This document shows positions 54,422 to 63,228 of a stretch of 64,000 nt of DNA, in pieces; position 1 is the stretch's first letter; each line of letters starts with the position of its first letter. The stretch is from Cohnella cholangitidis (GTDB lineage: Bacteria; Bacillota; Bacilli; Paenibacillales; Paenibacillaceae), in NCBI RefSeq assembly GCF_014107495.1, contig NZ_CP041969.1, forward strand, positions 4,451,501-4,515,500, given 5' to 3'. Under the pieces are notes generated by a model. The model was not told the origin of the DNA, made no database searches, and saw only the letters and a program-made list of their open reading frames with translations. Position numbers and translations under genes: made by a program.

Positions 54422-56485
54422 TTAGCTCGATTGGGATGGAGAGAACAGCGGAATTTCGATTTCGATCCGAGTGCCCGGGTCTGCCGAATCCCGAATCGTA
54501 AACCATCCGTTTAACTCCTCCGCCCGTTCCCGCATGGAGCGAATGCCGACTCCTTTCTTGGAATCATTGGACATGCCGACCCCATCGTCCGTAATTTGGA
54601 TTCGAAGCGTTTCTTCGACTGTCAGTTGGATATGGCACGCGGTGCCATTCGAATGCTTCAATGAGTTCGTTATCGCCTCCTGAACGATTCGGTAGACAGC
54701 TACTTCTACCGCCGCCATAAGCGGAGGCAGAGACTCGGGCGCTTGAAGGATAACGCGAAAATGGGCTTGTTGCGATTGACCCGCCAGATCGCGAAGAGAG
54801 AAGAGCAAGCCGAATTCATCCAGCGAAGGCGGCCGCAAAGCGTAAACGAGCCGGCGAATGTCCGTGATAGCGCCGTCTAGTTGATGTTGCACATTGGCGA
54901 GCATCGATTGAACCTTTGGCGACTGACCGTCGTACTGATCGAGCGCGGTCGCCAGCTTCATGCTGATGCTGGCCAGGTTGGATCCGAGTCCGTCATGCAG
55001 ATCCCGTCGCAGCCGGCGTCTCTCCTCCTCCCTCGCGCTGACGAGTTGTTCCCTCGAACGCTGCAGTTCGTTCGACAATAGAGCCGTCCGGGTAGCGATC
55101 GCCACTTGCCGGATTAAATCGTCAAACAAGTACCGTTTGCTTGGAGGCATGATGTTATGAATAGCCGACGAGCCAAGAATCAAAGTTCCGACGGGCTCGT
55201 TTTGAATAGACAACGGGATCTCCAAACATCCGGGAACCGGCACTCCGTAGGAGGCAAGCAGGCCCGAGCTATCGCGACAATCCTTGATCGCGGCGTAAGG
55301 CAATCTTAAGGCTTGTGCTAAAAATTCCAATACGAGCGGCAAGACGGTTCGATTGGAAACGACCGCCTCCAACTGCTGAATCAAATTCGAGACGACCCGA
55401 TAGGGTTCTTCGCGCATGCCGTAAATGAGCCGATCGACGGCGTCCTGAACTTTATCCCGGAGCGGTTGCAGCACGATCGCGATTAATCCTACGATTAGCA
55501 AGGAGATCAACCAATTGTCGTTCGTTTGGAAAATAGCTCCGATCATGCCCATCGCGAGCGCAAAGACGGATACGACAGTGAAGCTAAGCACGGCATAGAC
55601 GATGGATCTGTTGAAGACGGTCGTCATTTTTCGGCTTCTCTGCTCGATGACGGTAAGCGCCACCGAGAAGGGAATCGACAATAAGCCGATATTCATGACG
55701 CCCCATAGGATAATTTTGAAAACCGGGTTGTTTCCGACGGCTACCATGAACACCGATCCGGACAAATACAACGCGATGCTCGCGACGAACCATTTCGTTC
55801 GTTGACGCTGTTCCGCCGAGAATGTCCGTTTATATCTATACACCTGGGAATAGACGATCAACGCGAATAGAATCGAGCTTTGAATAACCCGAATCGCGAG
55901 CGGCCACGTCGACATATCCAACACCGTCGACGGAGCGAAATAGGGGGATAGCGCGAAGAACAAACCGTAAATAGCGAAGTATTTTGTCCACCGCGGAGTG
56001 AAGGCGCCGTCGGGATACAGGAAAAGCAGCAAATAAGATAAGCCGAATAACATGTCCTGGAATTCGAACGCGCGAACCGCGAGCGGCCAGGCTTCCAGGA
56101 CGGATCCGTCGTTCGTGAACGCGGAGCCCGTCGCCATTAGCAAGATCGAAGTCGTATAACACACAGGATCATTCGACCCGTAACGATAGAGAATCCAGCT
56201 TACGGAGAAAAAGCTCGCGAACGATAGAGCGGCGAATCCGCCCATTACTCCGCTATAGAACGAAGTCGGCAACCCGATCAGATTCAATAAGGACATTTGA
56301 TCGGAAGTCAAATAAAAAATATTGGAGCACCAATTCTCGTCCGTGCAGGGGGTTTGATGAAGCGAATAGCCCTTCCATAACGAAAGCGCGAAAATAACCA
56401 ACGAGAGAAGGGCGAACAAAGGCCATATCGTATGCCGAAAAAGAACGATCGCCCATAATCTTCTTCCGCGTAATCTATTTTTCAC
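54422..56485 (-). CDS. NarL-type sensor histidine kinase with multi-helix N-terminus
   Basis: Kinase of 687 residues. The first 330 or so hold about eight to ten membrane helices, as in intramembrane-sensing kinases. A GAF-like segment follows (about 375-470), then the HisKA_3 dimerisation box REEERRRLRRDLHDGLGSN with H497 and an ATP-binding domain with IVQEAITNSLKHSN and ITDDGVGM. ATG 56485 is the start; no strong ribosome site is obvious. It forms an operon with the response regulator. Confidence 0.93.
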   Translation of the reverse strand: MKNRLRGRRLWAIVLFRHTIWPLFALLSLVIFALSLWKGYSLHQTPCTDENWCSNIFYLTSDQMSLLNLIGLPTSFYSGVMGGFAALSFASFFSVSWILYRYGSNDPVCYTTSILLMATGSAFTNDGSVLEAWPLAVRAFEFQDMLFGLSYLLLFLYPDGAFTPRWTKYFAIYGLFFALSPYFAPSTVLDMSTWPLAIRVIQSSILFALIVYSQVYRYKRTFSAEQRQRTKWFVASIALYLSGSVFMVAVGNNPVFKIILWGVMNIGLLSIPFSVALTVIEQRSRKMTTVFNRSIVYAVLSFTVVSVFALAMGMIGAIFQTNDNWLISLLIVGLIAIVLQPLRDKVQDAVDRLIYGMREEPYRVVSNLIQQLEAVVSNRTVLPLVLEFLAQALRLPYAAIKDCRDSSGLLASYGVPVPGCLEIPLSIQNEPVGTLILGSSAIHNIMPPSKRYLFDDLIRQVAIATRTALLSNELQRSREQLVSAREEERRRLRRDLHDGLGSNLASISMKLATALDQYDGQSPKVQSMLANVQHQLDGAITDIRRLVYALRPPSLDEFGLLFSLRDLAGQSQQAHFRVILQAPESLPPLMAAVEVAVYRIVQEAITNSLKHSNGTACHIQLTVEETLRIQITDDGVGMSNDSKKGVGIRSMRERAEELNGWFTIRDSADPGTRIEIEIPLFSPSQSS

Positions 56486-56566
56486 GGGCCTAGTACCTTA
56501 CCCCTCTCTCGAATAAATGCCATCTTTCTCCACTATAACCGCCATTCCTAGAACAGGAAAGGGAAC

Positions 56567-56589
56567 AATTCCCGACCCGTTCGGGAATT
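56567..56589. promoter_or_regulatory. Palindromic operator candidate
   Basis: AATTCCCGA-CCCGT-TCGGGAATT is a perfect 9-bp inverted repeat with a five-base spacer, in the divergent gap between the kinase operon and the membrane protein gene. It is a candidate binding site for the NarL-type regulator. Confidence 0.5.
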
Positions 56590-56716
56590 TTCTTCCTGAT
56601 CGGGACGGGACGATCAATCATGACGGCGGGATAACTTCGTTGTTACATTGTTCATGCCGCCATTGAACTTGAAGGACGGCGGAACCTAAAACGACGCGAG
56701 AAAGCGGAGGATGAAC

Positions 56717-57238
56717 ATGACAATTGAAAAAGCGGTTAGATGGTTTGCGTTTGTCGCCATGATCGGAGGTGTTAGCCGAATCGGGATGACTCCCTCCTCC
56801 TATATATGGGGCGGGGATAGCGATCAGGAATTAATTTGCGCGTTCATCGCGAACATTTTGATGGTTTTCGGAACATTCGGTCTCTATTTGGCGCAGGTGA
56901 AGGAAGCGGGGAAATTCGGATTTATAGCCTTCGCCGTTTTGGAACTCGGACTCATCCTGGTCACTTGTACGGTTTGGTCGTCAATGTTGCACGTGTCGCC
57001 GTGGGAGTGGGGAATCGTCAAAGGTTTTGAAATTACGTCCGGCATGCTAGGGCTTTTACTCTTTCCGATCGCCAGTCTCAAAGCCCGCGTCCTGCCGAAA
57101 TGGCCGTGCATTACTCTTATAGCCATGTTGTTCATAGGCGTAATTCCCATGTTCGAGAAAATCGTCGCTTTACTTTGGGGAGTTGCATATATCGGCATGG
57201 GATACGCGGTTTGGTCCTCTAAAAAAGACGCGGCATAA
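56717..57238 (+). CDS. Uncharacterised membrane protein
   Basis: Membrane protein of 173 residues with five predicted helices; no family recognised. ATG 56717 is chosen because GCGGAGG lies six bases ahead of it; the ATG at 56711 directly abuts that site. It is divergent from the NarL-type two-component operon and shares a palindromic regulatory gap with it, so it is a likely output. A role in membrane homeostasis is speculation. Confidence 0.8.
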   Translation: MTIEKAVRWFAFVAMIGGVSRIGMTPSSYIWGGDSDQELICAFIANILMVFGTFGLYLAQVKEAGKFGFIAFAVLELGLILVTCTVWSSMLHVSPWEWGIVKGFEITSGMLGLLLFPIASLKARVLPKWPCITLIAMLFIGVIPMFEKIVALLWGVAYIGMGYAVWSSKKDAA

Positions 57239-57400
57239 AACCTGCTTGGCAAATTGATAAGGGAGCTATCGGAATGGATCCGTCAGCTCCCTATATTTCT
57301 GTTTCAGCCAATCTTCTTGGTTTGGCTTATGGATCGTAAGATAAGAGATGGGGCTGCTGCCGAGACAGTACAGGGAACTTGCCGTTAGCTCCAACGGAGA

Positions 57401-57932
57401 TCAGATGTCGTCTTTTCGATAGCGCATGCAATAAACAGGCATATCGTTCAAGTTCGTTTCTCCGCTTAAGGCAAACTCAAACCTTCGATATAAACTTACG
57501 TTTTCTAAATTTTCCGTATCCAGCGCGACTCCTAGCGAGTTCTCGTCCGCGTTTACCGCATTTAACAGATGGTTCAGCAGCGCTTTGCCGACTCCCTTAC
57601 CCCGAGCCTCCGGTATAACGCCGATCATTATGAGATAATGATGCGCCCATCGGGGGGCGGCTGATCTTGTTACTCGCATATAGTCGTTAAGGAAGCGCGA
57701 CGTTTGTCGGGACAGTTGAAAGAGCAATGGCAGCAGCCTCCCGATCAGCAACACCCCTCCGCGTATCCTCTGAATCATGTTTGCGTGCGGCTTTTCAACG
57801 ACATAGGCCCCTAGCAAATCCCCATCTTCGTAACAGGAACAACGGGTCCCGGGAAAAGGCCCGGCTCATGAGCGTAATGAATCGGGCTTTGTCCGATTTT
57901 GCCAGCGTGGCTATTCTTGGCGGAGCAATCAT
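57401..57932 (-). pseudogene. GNAT acetyltransferase with internal deletion
   Basis: The 3' part encodes the acetyl-CoA-binding half of a GNAT enzyme, with LIMIGVIPEARGKGVGKALL (the Q/R-x-x-G-x-G/A motif). The 5' part from ATG 57932 encodes a matching N-terminus, PPRIATLAKSDKARFITLMS, but in another frame and joined about 50 residues too early: SRDPLF meets CYEDGDLLGAYVVEKP. The start overlaps the upstream membrane protein's stop (ATGA). The deletion makes it non-functional as sequenced. A misassembly is possible but the pattern differs from the one-base slips elsewhere. Confidence 0.65.
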
Positions 57933-58498
57933 GCTCCTTCACCGATGTTGCGATCGGCATGACCGTAATGATCGACGGCGAAGCTGAACAATACTTTCAA
58001 CATGAACAATATACTGACGATCAGCATATAGGGCGTGATTTCCGGCAATAGGGGGAGACAACCAAGACCGACAGACAAGAGTATTCCCGCAACGAACTTT
58101 TGGGATGGCTTGCCGATAAGGGCATTTACGACAAAGGCTCCGAGAATCGTATAAGCCCATACCGCTAGCGAATGCCAAATATCGATTTGGAGCAGAAGCG
58201 CGACCAATACGATATGGAAATGGATAGCAATGAATACGATTCGATTCGTTTTTCTCGCCGCGTAGAAGTTGCTCGTTGAAGAAGTAAAGTTCGCTACGCA
58301 GCCGGAGAAAATATCGAAGATCAATAATAAGGCCAGCGCGCTGCGCCACGCCGGCAACCGGTCCGTCATTTCGGGGAATATCCAATACAACGCCGCAGTC
58401 AGCGTTCCGCCGAAAAGCAGGATCGACAGAATGGACCCGAGAGACTGTTTTTCGCCAAACACATCATGCAAAAAAGAAGGAATTCGCATTTGATTCAT
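57929..58498 (-). CDS. Uncharacterised membrane protein
   Basis: Membrane protein of 189 residues with five or six predicted helices and no recognised family. The segment DIFSGCVANFTSSTSNFYAA after helix 2 is the most distinctive. ATG 58498 follows GGGAG. It is divergent from a TetR gene across a 150-base AT-rich gap and is coupled to a broken GNAT gene downstream. Repression by that TetR is likely. Confidence 0.82.
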   Translation of the reverse strand: MNQMRIPSFLHDVFGEKQSLGSILSILLFGGTLTAALYWIFPEMTDRLPAWRSALALLLIFDIFSGCVANFTSSTSNFYAARKTNRIVFIAIHFHIVLVALLLQIDIWHSLAVWAYTILGAFVVNALIGKPSQKFVAGILLSVGLGCLPLLPEITPYMLIVSILFMLKVLFSFAVDHYGHADRNIGEGA

Positions 58499-58522
58499 TT
58501 CATTCAGCTCCCACCATTTAAT

Positions 58523-58548
58523 AGTTTTGTACTATATATACTAAAACA
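58523..58548. promoter_or_regulatory. Imperfect palindrome, TetR operator candidate
   Basis: AGTTTTGTACT-ATATAT-ACTAAAACA is nearly symmetrical. TTTTGTACT recurs at 58590. It lies in the divergent gap between the membrane protein and tetR. Confidence 0.4.
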
Positions 58549-58652
58549 CTCTAAAATTATTATAACTATGAAAATGAAATCAATCAATGTTTTGTACTCG
58601 TTTGATTGAAATACTCCACAACTTTAGCTACACTACAGTTGAGGTGAAGTTG

Positions 58653-59255
58653 ATGGACGGCTTCGAACGGCGGAAACAGAAAAAGATGGATCAAATCTAC
58701 GGCGTGTCGATCGAGTTATTTTTCAAATTCGGCTTTCAGAAGGTCAGCGTGAACGAGATCGCGCATAAAGCGAAAGTTTCCCCTGCTACCATATATAACT
58801 ACTTCGGTACCAAAGAGCAGCTGTATACCGATACGCTTATGTACTGGATGGACAAGCAGTTGGAGCAATATGAGAACATTCTGGAATCCGGGCTGTCTTT
58901 TCCCGAGAAAACGAAGGAAATCATGGTGCTGGAAGCAAAAAACATAAAAGTTTTGGCGGATGAATTTCCGAAAGTCCCCTCTTCGGAGCTGAACGGACTC
59001 ATGCAGACGATGGAAAGCTACGGCGAGCGGAAGATCGCGCCTTTTTTCGGGAAGTTTGTCGCGCTTGGCATACAAGAGGGGTATATTCGCAAAGATCTAT
59101 CGGAAGTGATGGCGATGCGTTATTTCACGATGTTCAAAAATGAACTGGGCCGTTACTGGGAAGCACCGAATCAGGAACGGAACGCTCGAAGCATGGATCA
59201 ATTGTTGGAGCTGTTCTTCTATGGGCTAGCGGGAGAGGGAAGGGAAATGCCGTAA
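58653..59255 (+). CDS. TetR/AcrR family transcriptional regulator
   Basis: Repressor of 200 residues. The helix-turn-helix is at about 14-60, with VSIELFFKFGFQKVSVNEIAH and VSPATIYNYFGTKEQLY; a helical ligand-binding domain follows. ATG 58653 follows GAGGTGAAG; the in-frame ATG at 58587 lies in the operator region. It is divergent from a membrane protein gene, its probable target. Confidence 0.92.
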   Translation: MDGFERRKQKKMDQIYGVSIELFFKFGFQKVSVNEIAHKAKVSPATIYNYFGTKEQLYTDTLMYWMDKQLEQYENILESGLSFPEKTKEIMVLEAKNIKVLADEFPKVPSSELNGLMQTMESYGERKIAPFFGKFVALGIQEGYIRKDLSEVMAMRYFTMFKNELGRYWEAPNQERNARSMDQLLELFFYGLAGEGREMP

Positions 59256-59309
59256 CGTCTCTAAGGTGCGTATCGGAGCGAGTTAGTCGACTAAACCGAC
59301 TAATAGGGG

Positions 59310-59349
59310 GAAGTCCCGCCGCCATTCGGCAGCGAAGGACTTCTTTTTA
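59310..59349. terminator. Terminator after tetR
   Basis: GAAGTCC pairs with GGACTTC around a 20-base loop with an inner hairpin CCGCC/GGCAG, followed by TTTTTATTT. A perfect palindrome TTAGTCGACTAA lies just upstream at 59283-59294. Confidence 0.75.
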
Positions 59350-59360
59350 TTTGACGATCT

Positions 59361-59438
59361 TTACCGCAGCATGACGGAACCGCCGCCGACCATCAGCGTC
59401 AGCCCCGTCACCGTTGGACTTTCATAGTGTATAACCAT
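59361..59438 (-). other. Micro-ORF or remnant of SDR gene
   Basis: A 25-codon frame begins MVIHYESPTVTGLTLMVG and ends GGSVMLR. The TGLTLMVGGG part resembles the C-terminus of short-chain dehydrogenases (TG-x-x-L-x-V-DGG). A GGAG lies eight bases before the ATG, so a real micro-gene is possible. No longer frame with upstream SDR sequence was found. Confidence 0.3.
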
Positions 59439-59440
59439 TC

Positions 59441-59470
59441 AAGCTTCTCCATATCGGAGAGGCTTTTTTT
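59441..59470 (+). terminator. Orphan intrinsic terminator
   Basis: AAGCTTCTCC pairs with GGAGAGGCTT (one G-T pair) followed by seven T on the plus strand, though no plus-strand gene ends here after the tetR terminator. It may belong to an unseen short transcript or a lost gene. Confidence 0.7.
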
Positions 59471-59497
59471 CATGGGCAGGATCTACGCTTCACTAAA

Positions 59498-59511
59498 AGT
59501 AAGCGCTTCAA
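59498..59511. promoter_or_regulatory. cre-like operator upstream of moc-like operon
   Basis: AGTAAGCGCTTCAA contains the AAGCGCTT core of CcpA/LacI-family sites, with TATAAA at 59516 just downstream as a likely -10 box. Confidence 0.45.
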
Positions 59512-59620
59512 CTGGTATAAAAAACACTCCTAAGAAGTTGATTTTATGAGTCGGATTAAGGGGCGAGGAATTTTATGATTAATGCATAACAATGGCTTGG
59601 CTGAAGAGGAGGAACATCGA

Positions 59621-60724
59621 TTGAGCGCAATTGACTTGAACTTGAACATCGAACCGGAGATGCCTAAACGCAAAGATTACCGGATCGGCTGCATCGGTTC
59701 CGGATTCATCATGCGGGATTGCCATCTCGTAGCGTACCGGGATGCGGGATTCAACCCGGTCGCCATCGCTTCGCGAACTTACGAGAACGCGAAAGCGGTT
59801 GCAGAGCTCCGAAATATTCCTAAAGTACACGAGACGTGGCAACAGCTGGTCCAAGATCCCGAGATCGAGATTCTCGACATCGCGGTTCCCCCGGACAGAC
59901 AGCTAGAAGTCGTGAAGCTGGCCGTCAAGCAGCCGCATATCAAAGGGATTCTGTGCCAGAAGCCGCTCGCCATGAACTCTCGGGAAGCGCGCGAGATCGT
60001 CGAACTGTGCGAAGGCGCGGGCATTAAAATCGGCGTAAACTCGAACATGCGCTACGACCAATCGATCCGGGCGCTCAAAACGGTGCTCGAACGGGGGTAT
60101 CTCGGAGAACCCGTGCTGGCGACGATCGAAATGCGGGCGATCCCGCATTGGCAGGATTTCCTTCATCAATACGAGAGAATCGAGATCCTCAACATGGGCA
60201 TTCATCACATCGACGCGTTCCGTTACCTGTTCGGCGATCCGGAGAAAGTCACGGCAGTGGCGCGCAGGGATCCGAGAACGACGTTTAAGCACATCGACGG
60301 AATTTCGCAATATACGTTTCAATACGCCAACGAGCTTATGGCTTCGAGTCTGGACGACGTTTGGGCTTGGCCCGGCGAAGGAGCCGAGAAGGATATCTAT
60401 ATCAAATGGAGAGTCGTCGGGTTGGACGGTATGGCTCAAGGAACGATCGGGTGGCCGCATCCCGAAAGAACGCCGAGCACTCTGGAGTTTACGACGAAAC
60501 AGTCGCCTAACCAATGGTACCGCCCGACTTGGGACGGCGTGTGGTTCCCGGACGCTTTCCAAGGAACGATGGCCCAGTTGCTTCGCGCGGTGGAGACGGA
60601 CGACGAGCCGGAAATCGGCGGCAGGGATAACCTGAACACGATGGCCGCCGTTGATGCTTGTTACAAATCGATCGCCGAGGGCCGCACCGTAGCTTTCTCC
60701 GAAGTCACAAACTTAAACCTATAA
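59621..60724 (+). CDS. Gfo/Idh/MocA family oxidoreductase (MocA-like)
   Basis: NAD(P)-dependent dehydrogenase of 367 residues acting on a sugar or cyclitol. The Rossmann motif is GCIGSGF at 23-29, and the catalytic-region lysine is K114 in CQKPLA, where most relatives have EKP. A later active-site block is MGIHHIDAFRYLFGD. The start is TTG 59621, nine bases after GAGGAGGA; the ATG at 59582 has no ribosome site. It heads an operon matching the rhizobial rhizopine genes mocA-mocC-mocD-mocE-mocF in content. Substrate is inferred to be a methylated cyclitol or sugar derivative. Confidence 0.92.
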   Translation: MSAIDLNLNIEPEMPKRKDYRIGCIGSGFIMRDCHLVAYRDAGFNPVAIASRTYENAKAVAELRNIPKVHETWQQLVQDPEIEILDIAVPPDRQLEVVKLAVKQPHIKGILCQKPLAMNSREAREIVELCEGAGIKIGVNSNMRYDQSIRALKTVLERGYLGEPVLATIEMRAIPHWQDFLHQYERIEILNMGIHHIDAFRYLFGDPEKVTAVARRDPRTTFKHIDGISQYTFQYANELMASSLDDVWAWPGEGAEKDIYIKWRVVGLDGMAQGTIGWPHPERTPSTLEFTTKQSPNQWYRPTWDGVWFPDAFQGTMAQLLRAVETDDEPEIGGRDNLNTMAAVDACYKSIAEGRTVAFSEVTNLNL

Positions 60725-60754
60725 ACCAAACCATTTTAAGGGAGGAACTTGCAC

Positions 60755-61657
60755 ATGATCTCAGTAGGTATTTTTACCGGTTATTATCCTTATTCTTTGG
60801 CAGAAGTCATTTCCAAAATTAAGAGAGACGGATTCAACAGCGTTCAATTGGACCTTTCGTTCAAAGACATGGACGTGAACGAGCATAACCTGACTCGGGA
60901 GAAAGCGCACATCATTCGCGATGCATTCCGGGACGCGAATCTGCCGATTGTCGGAATCTCCGGTTATACGAATATTATTCATCCCAATTCGAAGATACGC
61001 GAGCAGAACATTAGCGGACTTAAAAATCTGCTAAGATTCGCGCGGGATCTCGGAACCCCTTATGTCATCAGTGAAACGGGAACTTACAACGTCGAGAGCG
61101 ACTGGGTATGGGATCCGAAGAACGGAACGGAAGAAGCCTATGAGGAAGTGTGCAAGACGATCGAAGATCTCGCGAAATTCGCATACGATCATGGTTCGGT
61201 CTTCCTGGTAGAGAATTACATCCAGAACGTCATCGGCTCCGTCGAACAGTTGACTCGCTTATTCCATGACGTAAACCATCCGGGGCTTGGATTGCTGATG
61301 GATCCAACCAACTATTTCACGGGCGACAACATTAATCATGTCGACGATCAGATTAACCACATTTTCAATACATTGGGCGATAAAATTAAAATCGCTCATG
61401 CGAAGGATTGCAAGCCGGCAGAAGATACCTCAGAGAAGCATGCGGATATCGATGCCGGCGAATCGCATACGTTCCGCGGCGCGGGAGCAGTCGAACTTCC
61501 GGCCCCAGGTCTTGGAATCCTGAACTACGATCTGTATTTGCAAAGGCTCGGCAAGCTGCATCCGAACATCCCGATCATTATCGAGCATCTGGACGAGGAA
61601 GATATTCCGCGCGCGAAGAAGTTCCTGGACGGGAAGTTGAAAAAAAACGGAGTGTAA
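60755..61657 (+). CDS. Sugar phosphate isomerase/epimerase-type TIM barrel (MocC-like)
   Basis: Xylose-isomerase-like TIM-barrel protein of 300 residues, cytoplasmic. Likely metal-binding residues are a glutamate in VFLVENYIQNV, an aspartate in GLLMDPTNYF, the KIAHAKDCK segment and a late glutamate in IIIEHLDEEDIP. ATG 60755 follows GGGAGG. It is 30 bases after the dehydrogenase. This fold commonly dehydrates or isomerises inositol and keto-sugar intermediates, fitting the MocC/IolE/IolI role. Confidence 0.92.
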   Translation: MISVGIFTGYYPYSLAEVISKIKRDGFNSVQLDLSFKDMDVNEHNLTREKAHIIRDAFRDANLPIVGISGYTNIIHPNSKIREQNISGLKNLLRFARDLGTPYVISETGTYNVESDWVWDPKNGTEEAYEEVCKTIEDLAKFAYDHGSVFLVENYIQNVIGSVEQLTRLFHDVNHPGLGLLMDPTNYFTGDNINHVDDQINHIFNTLGDKIKIAHAKDCKPAEDTSEKHADIDAGESHTFRGAGAVELPAPGLGILNYDLYLQRLGKLHPNIPIIIEHLDEEDIPRAKKFLDGKLKKNGV

Positions 61658-61690
61658 TCGAATTACAGCAGGGATTATGTAAAGTTCGTC

Positions 61691-61726
61691 AACAGGTAAG
61701 CGCGATCGCGGTCGCGCTTATCTGTT
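61691..61726 (+). promoter_or_regulatory. Stable intercistronic hairpin
   Basis: AACAGGTAAGCGCGA pairs with TCGCGCTTATCTGTT (15 bp, one G-T) around six bases, with no T-run. It lies between the isomerase and the oxygenase gene and may set relative expression or protect the upstream mRNA. Confidence 0.6.
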
Positions 61727-61757
61727 AGATATTTATACGAGCGGGGTGGATTAGAGC

Positions 61758-62849
61758 ATGGCGATCGTAGTACAGAAAAGGGACTACAGCATTACGGGGC
61801 CGGAAAGCAAACGGGCACAAGAAAAAGGGCTGGCGACGGCGGAGTGGTACACGAGCCCGATTCCGCGCGCGAAAATGAAGGAGCTCATGAAGAGAAGGAA
61901 CGGGCCGGCCATTCGGGATACGATCATCTGGTTCGGCGGACTGGCCATTCTTGGCTACCTTGCCTATCTAAGTTGGGGAACTTGGTGGGCGATTCCGGCT
62001 TTTCTGGCATACGGCATCTTGTATGCCACGCCCGGAGATTCCAGATGGCACGAGTGCGGGCACGGAACGGCGTTCAAGACGCCTTGGATGAACGAGGTCG
62101 TCTACCAGATCGCGTCGTTCATGGTGCTAAGGTCGGCGACTCCGTGGCGTTGGAGCCATGCGCGCCATCATACCGATACGATTATCGTCGGACGCGATCC
62201 GGAGATCATTACGGAGCGGCCTCCGATCTGGAGAATTTTGCTCATGCAGATTTTCCATCTGTACGGCGGGCCGGTCGAGATCAAACGATTCATTCTTCAT
62301 ACGTTCGGCAAGCTGGAATCGCAGGAGAAGGAGTACATTCCGGAATCGCAGCATAGCAAGACGTTCTGGGAAGCCCGGGTATACATGCTCATTATTTTGG
62401 CGATTATCGGAGCTTGCATGTATGCGGGAAGCATTTTGCCGGCGATGTTTATTTTCCTGCCTTCCTTCTACGGCGGCATCGTGGTCATCACGTTCGGCAT
62501 CACGCAGCATCTCGGCTTGTACGAGGACGTGCTGGATCACAGGCTGAACTCGAGAACGATCTACATGAACCGGCTCTGTCGGTTTCTGTATTGGAACATG
62601 AACTATCACGTGGAGCACCACATGTTCCCGATGGTGCCGTACCATGCGCTGGCGAAGCTGCACGCGGAGATGAAGGACGATTGTCCGGCGGCGCGTCCGG
62701 GGTTGTGGGCGGCATTGAAGGAAGTGATCACGGCGTTGCGCAAGCAGAAGCACGACCCAGCGCACGTCGTCGTCAAACCGCTGCCGAGTACCGCGCGCCC
62801 GTACATGTACGGGATCGAGCATAACATGAACATCAAGGTCGAGGGGTAA
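61758..62849 (+). CDS. Desaturase-fold membrane oxygenase (MocD-like)
   Basis: Membrane-bound non-heme diiron enzyme of 363 residues with four helices. The three histidine boxes are H98-ECG-H102, H134-AR-HH138 and H284-VE-HH288, all intact. Desaturase-fold proteins hydroxylate, desaturate or O-demethylate depending on the subfamily. Here the gene is followed by a Rieske ferredoxin and a FAD reductase, as in rhizopine mocDEF. This electron-transfer set points to an oxygenase, most likely O-demethylation releasing formaldehyde, rather than lipid desaturation. ATG 61758 follows GGGGTGG. Confidence 0.9.
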   Translation: MAIVVQKRDYSITGPESKRAQEKGLATAEWYTSPIPRAKMKELMKRRNGPAIRDTIIWFGGLAILGYLAYLSWGTWWAIPAFLAYGILYATPGDSRWHECGHGTAFKTPWMNEVVYQIASFMVLRSATPWRWSHARHHTDTIIVGRDPEIITERPPIWRILLMQIFHLYGGPVEIKRFILHTFGKLESQEKEYIPESQHSKTFWEARVYMLIILAIIGACMYAGSILPAMFIFLPSFYGGIVVITFGITQHLGLYEDVLDHRLNSRTIYMNRLCRFLYWNMNYHVEHHMFPMVPYHALAKLHAEMKDDCPAARPGLWAALKEVITALRKQKHDPAHVVVKPLPSTARPYMYGIEHNMNIKVEG

Positions 62850-62885
62850 TAGCTTTCAACTAGATAATCGCAAGGAGTGAAGGGC

Positions 62886-63203
62886 ATGAGTAATGGACAA
62901 TGGATTGAGGCTTGCGAGGTAGACGATATCGAGGTCGAAGACGTCATCCGCTTTGACCATGGAGACCGGACGTTCGCGATCTACCGGACGGAAAAAGGAG
63001 ATTTTTACGCTTCCGACGGCTATTGCACCCATGAAAAGTTTCATTTGTCGAACGGATTGGTGATGGGCAACGTGATTGAATGCCCTAAGCATAACGGTCG
63101 TTTCGATATCGCCACCGGCCAAGCCAAAAGAGCGCCGGTGTGCGTGGATCTGAGAACCTATCCCGTGAAGATAGAAGCAGATAAGGTATATATCCAGATT
63201 TGA
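62886..63203 (+). CDS. Rieske [2Fe-2S] ferredoxin (MocE-like)
   Basis: Small soluble Rieske ferredoxin of 105 residues that should carry electrons from the reductase to the oxygenase. The cluster ligands are C47 and H49 in CTHEKFHL, and C66 and H69 in CPKHNGRFD. ATG 62886 is chosen because AAGGAG lies nine bases before it. It sits 36 bases after the oxygenase and 25 bases before the reductase gene. Confidence 0.95.
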   Translation: MSNGQWIEACEVDDIEVEDVIRFDHGDRTFAIYRTEKGDFYASDGYCTHEKFHLSNGLVMGNVIECPKHNGRFDIATGQAKRAPVCVDLRTYPVKIEADKVYIQI

Positions 63204-63228
63204 TGTCGAAGGCCGAAGGAGCACGAAT

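Noticed and set aside
61758..62849. Ordinary membrane-lipid fatty acid desaturase
   Set aside because: The adjacent Rieske ferredoxin, ferredoxin reductase, dehydrogenase and isomerase fit an O-demethylase operon better; certainty needs phylogeny.
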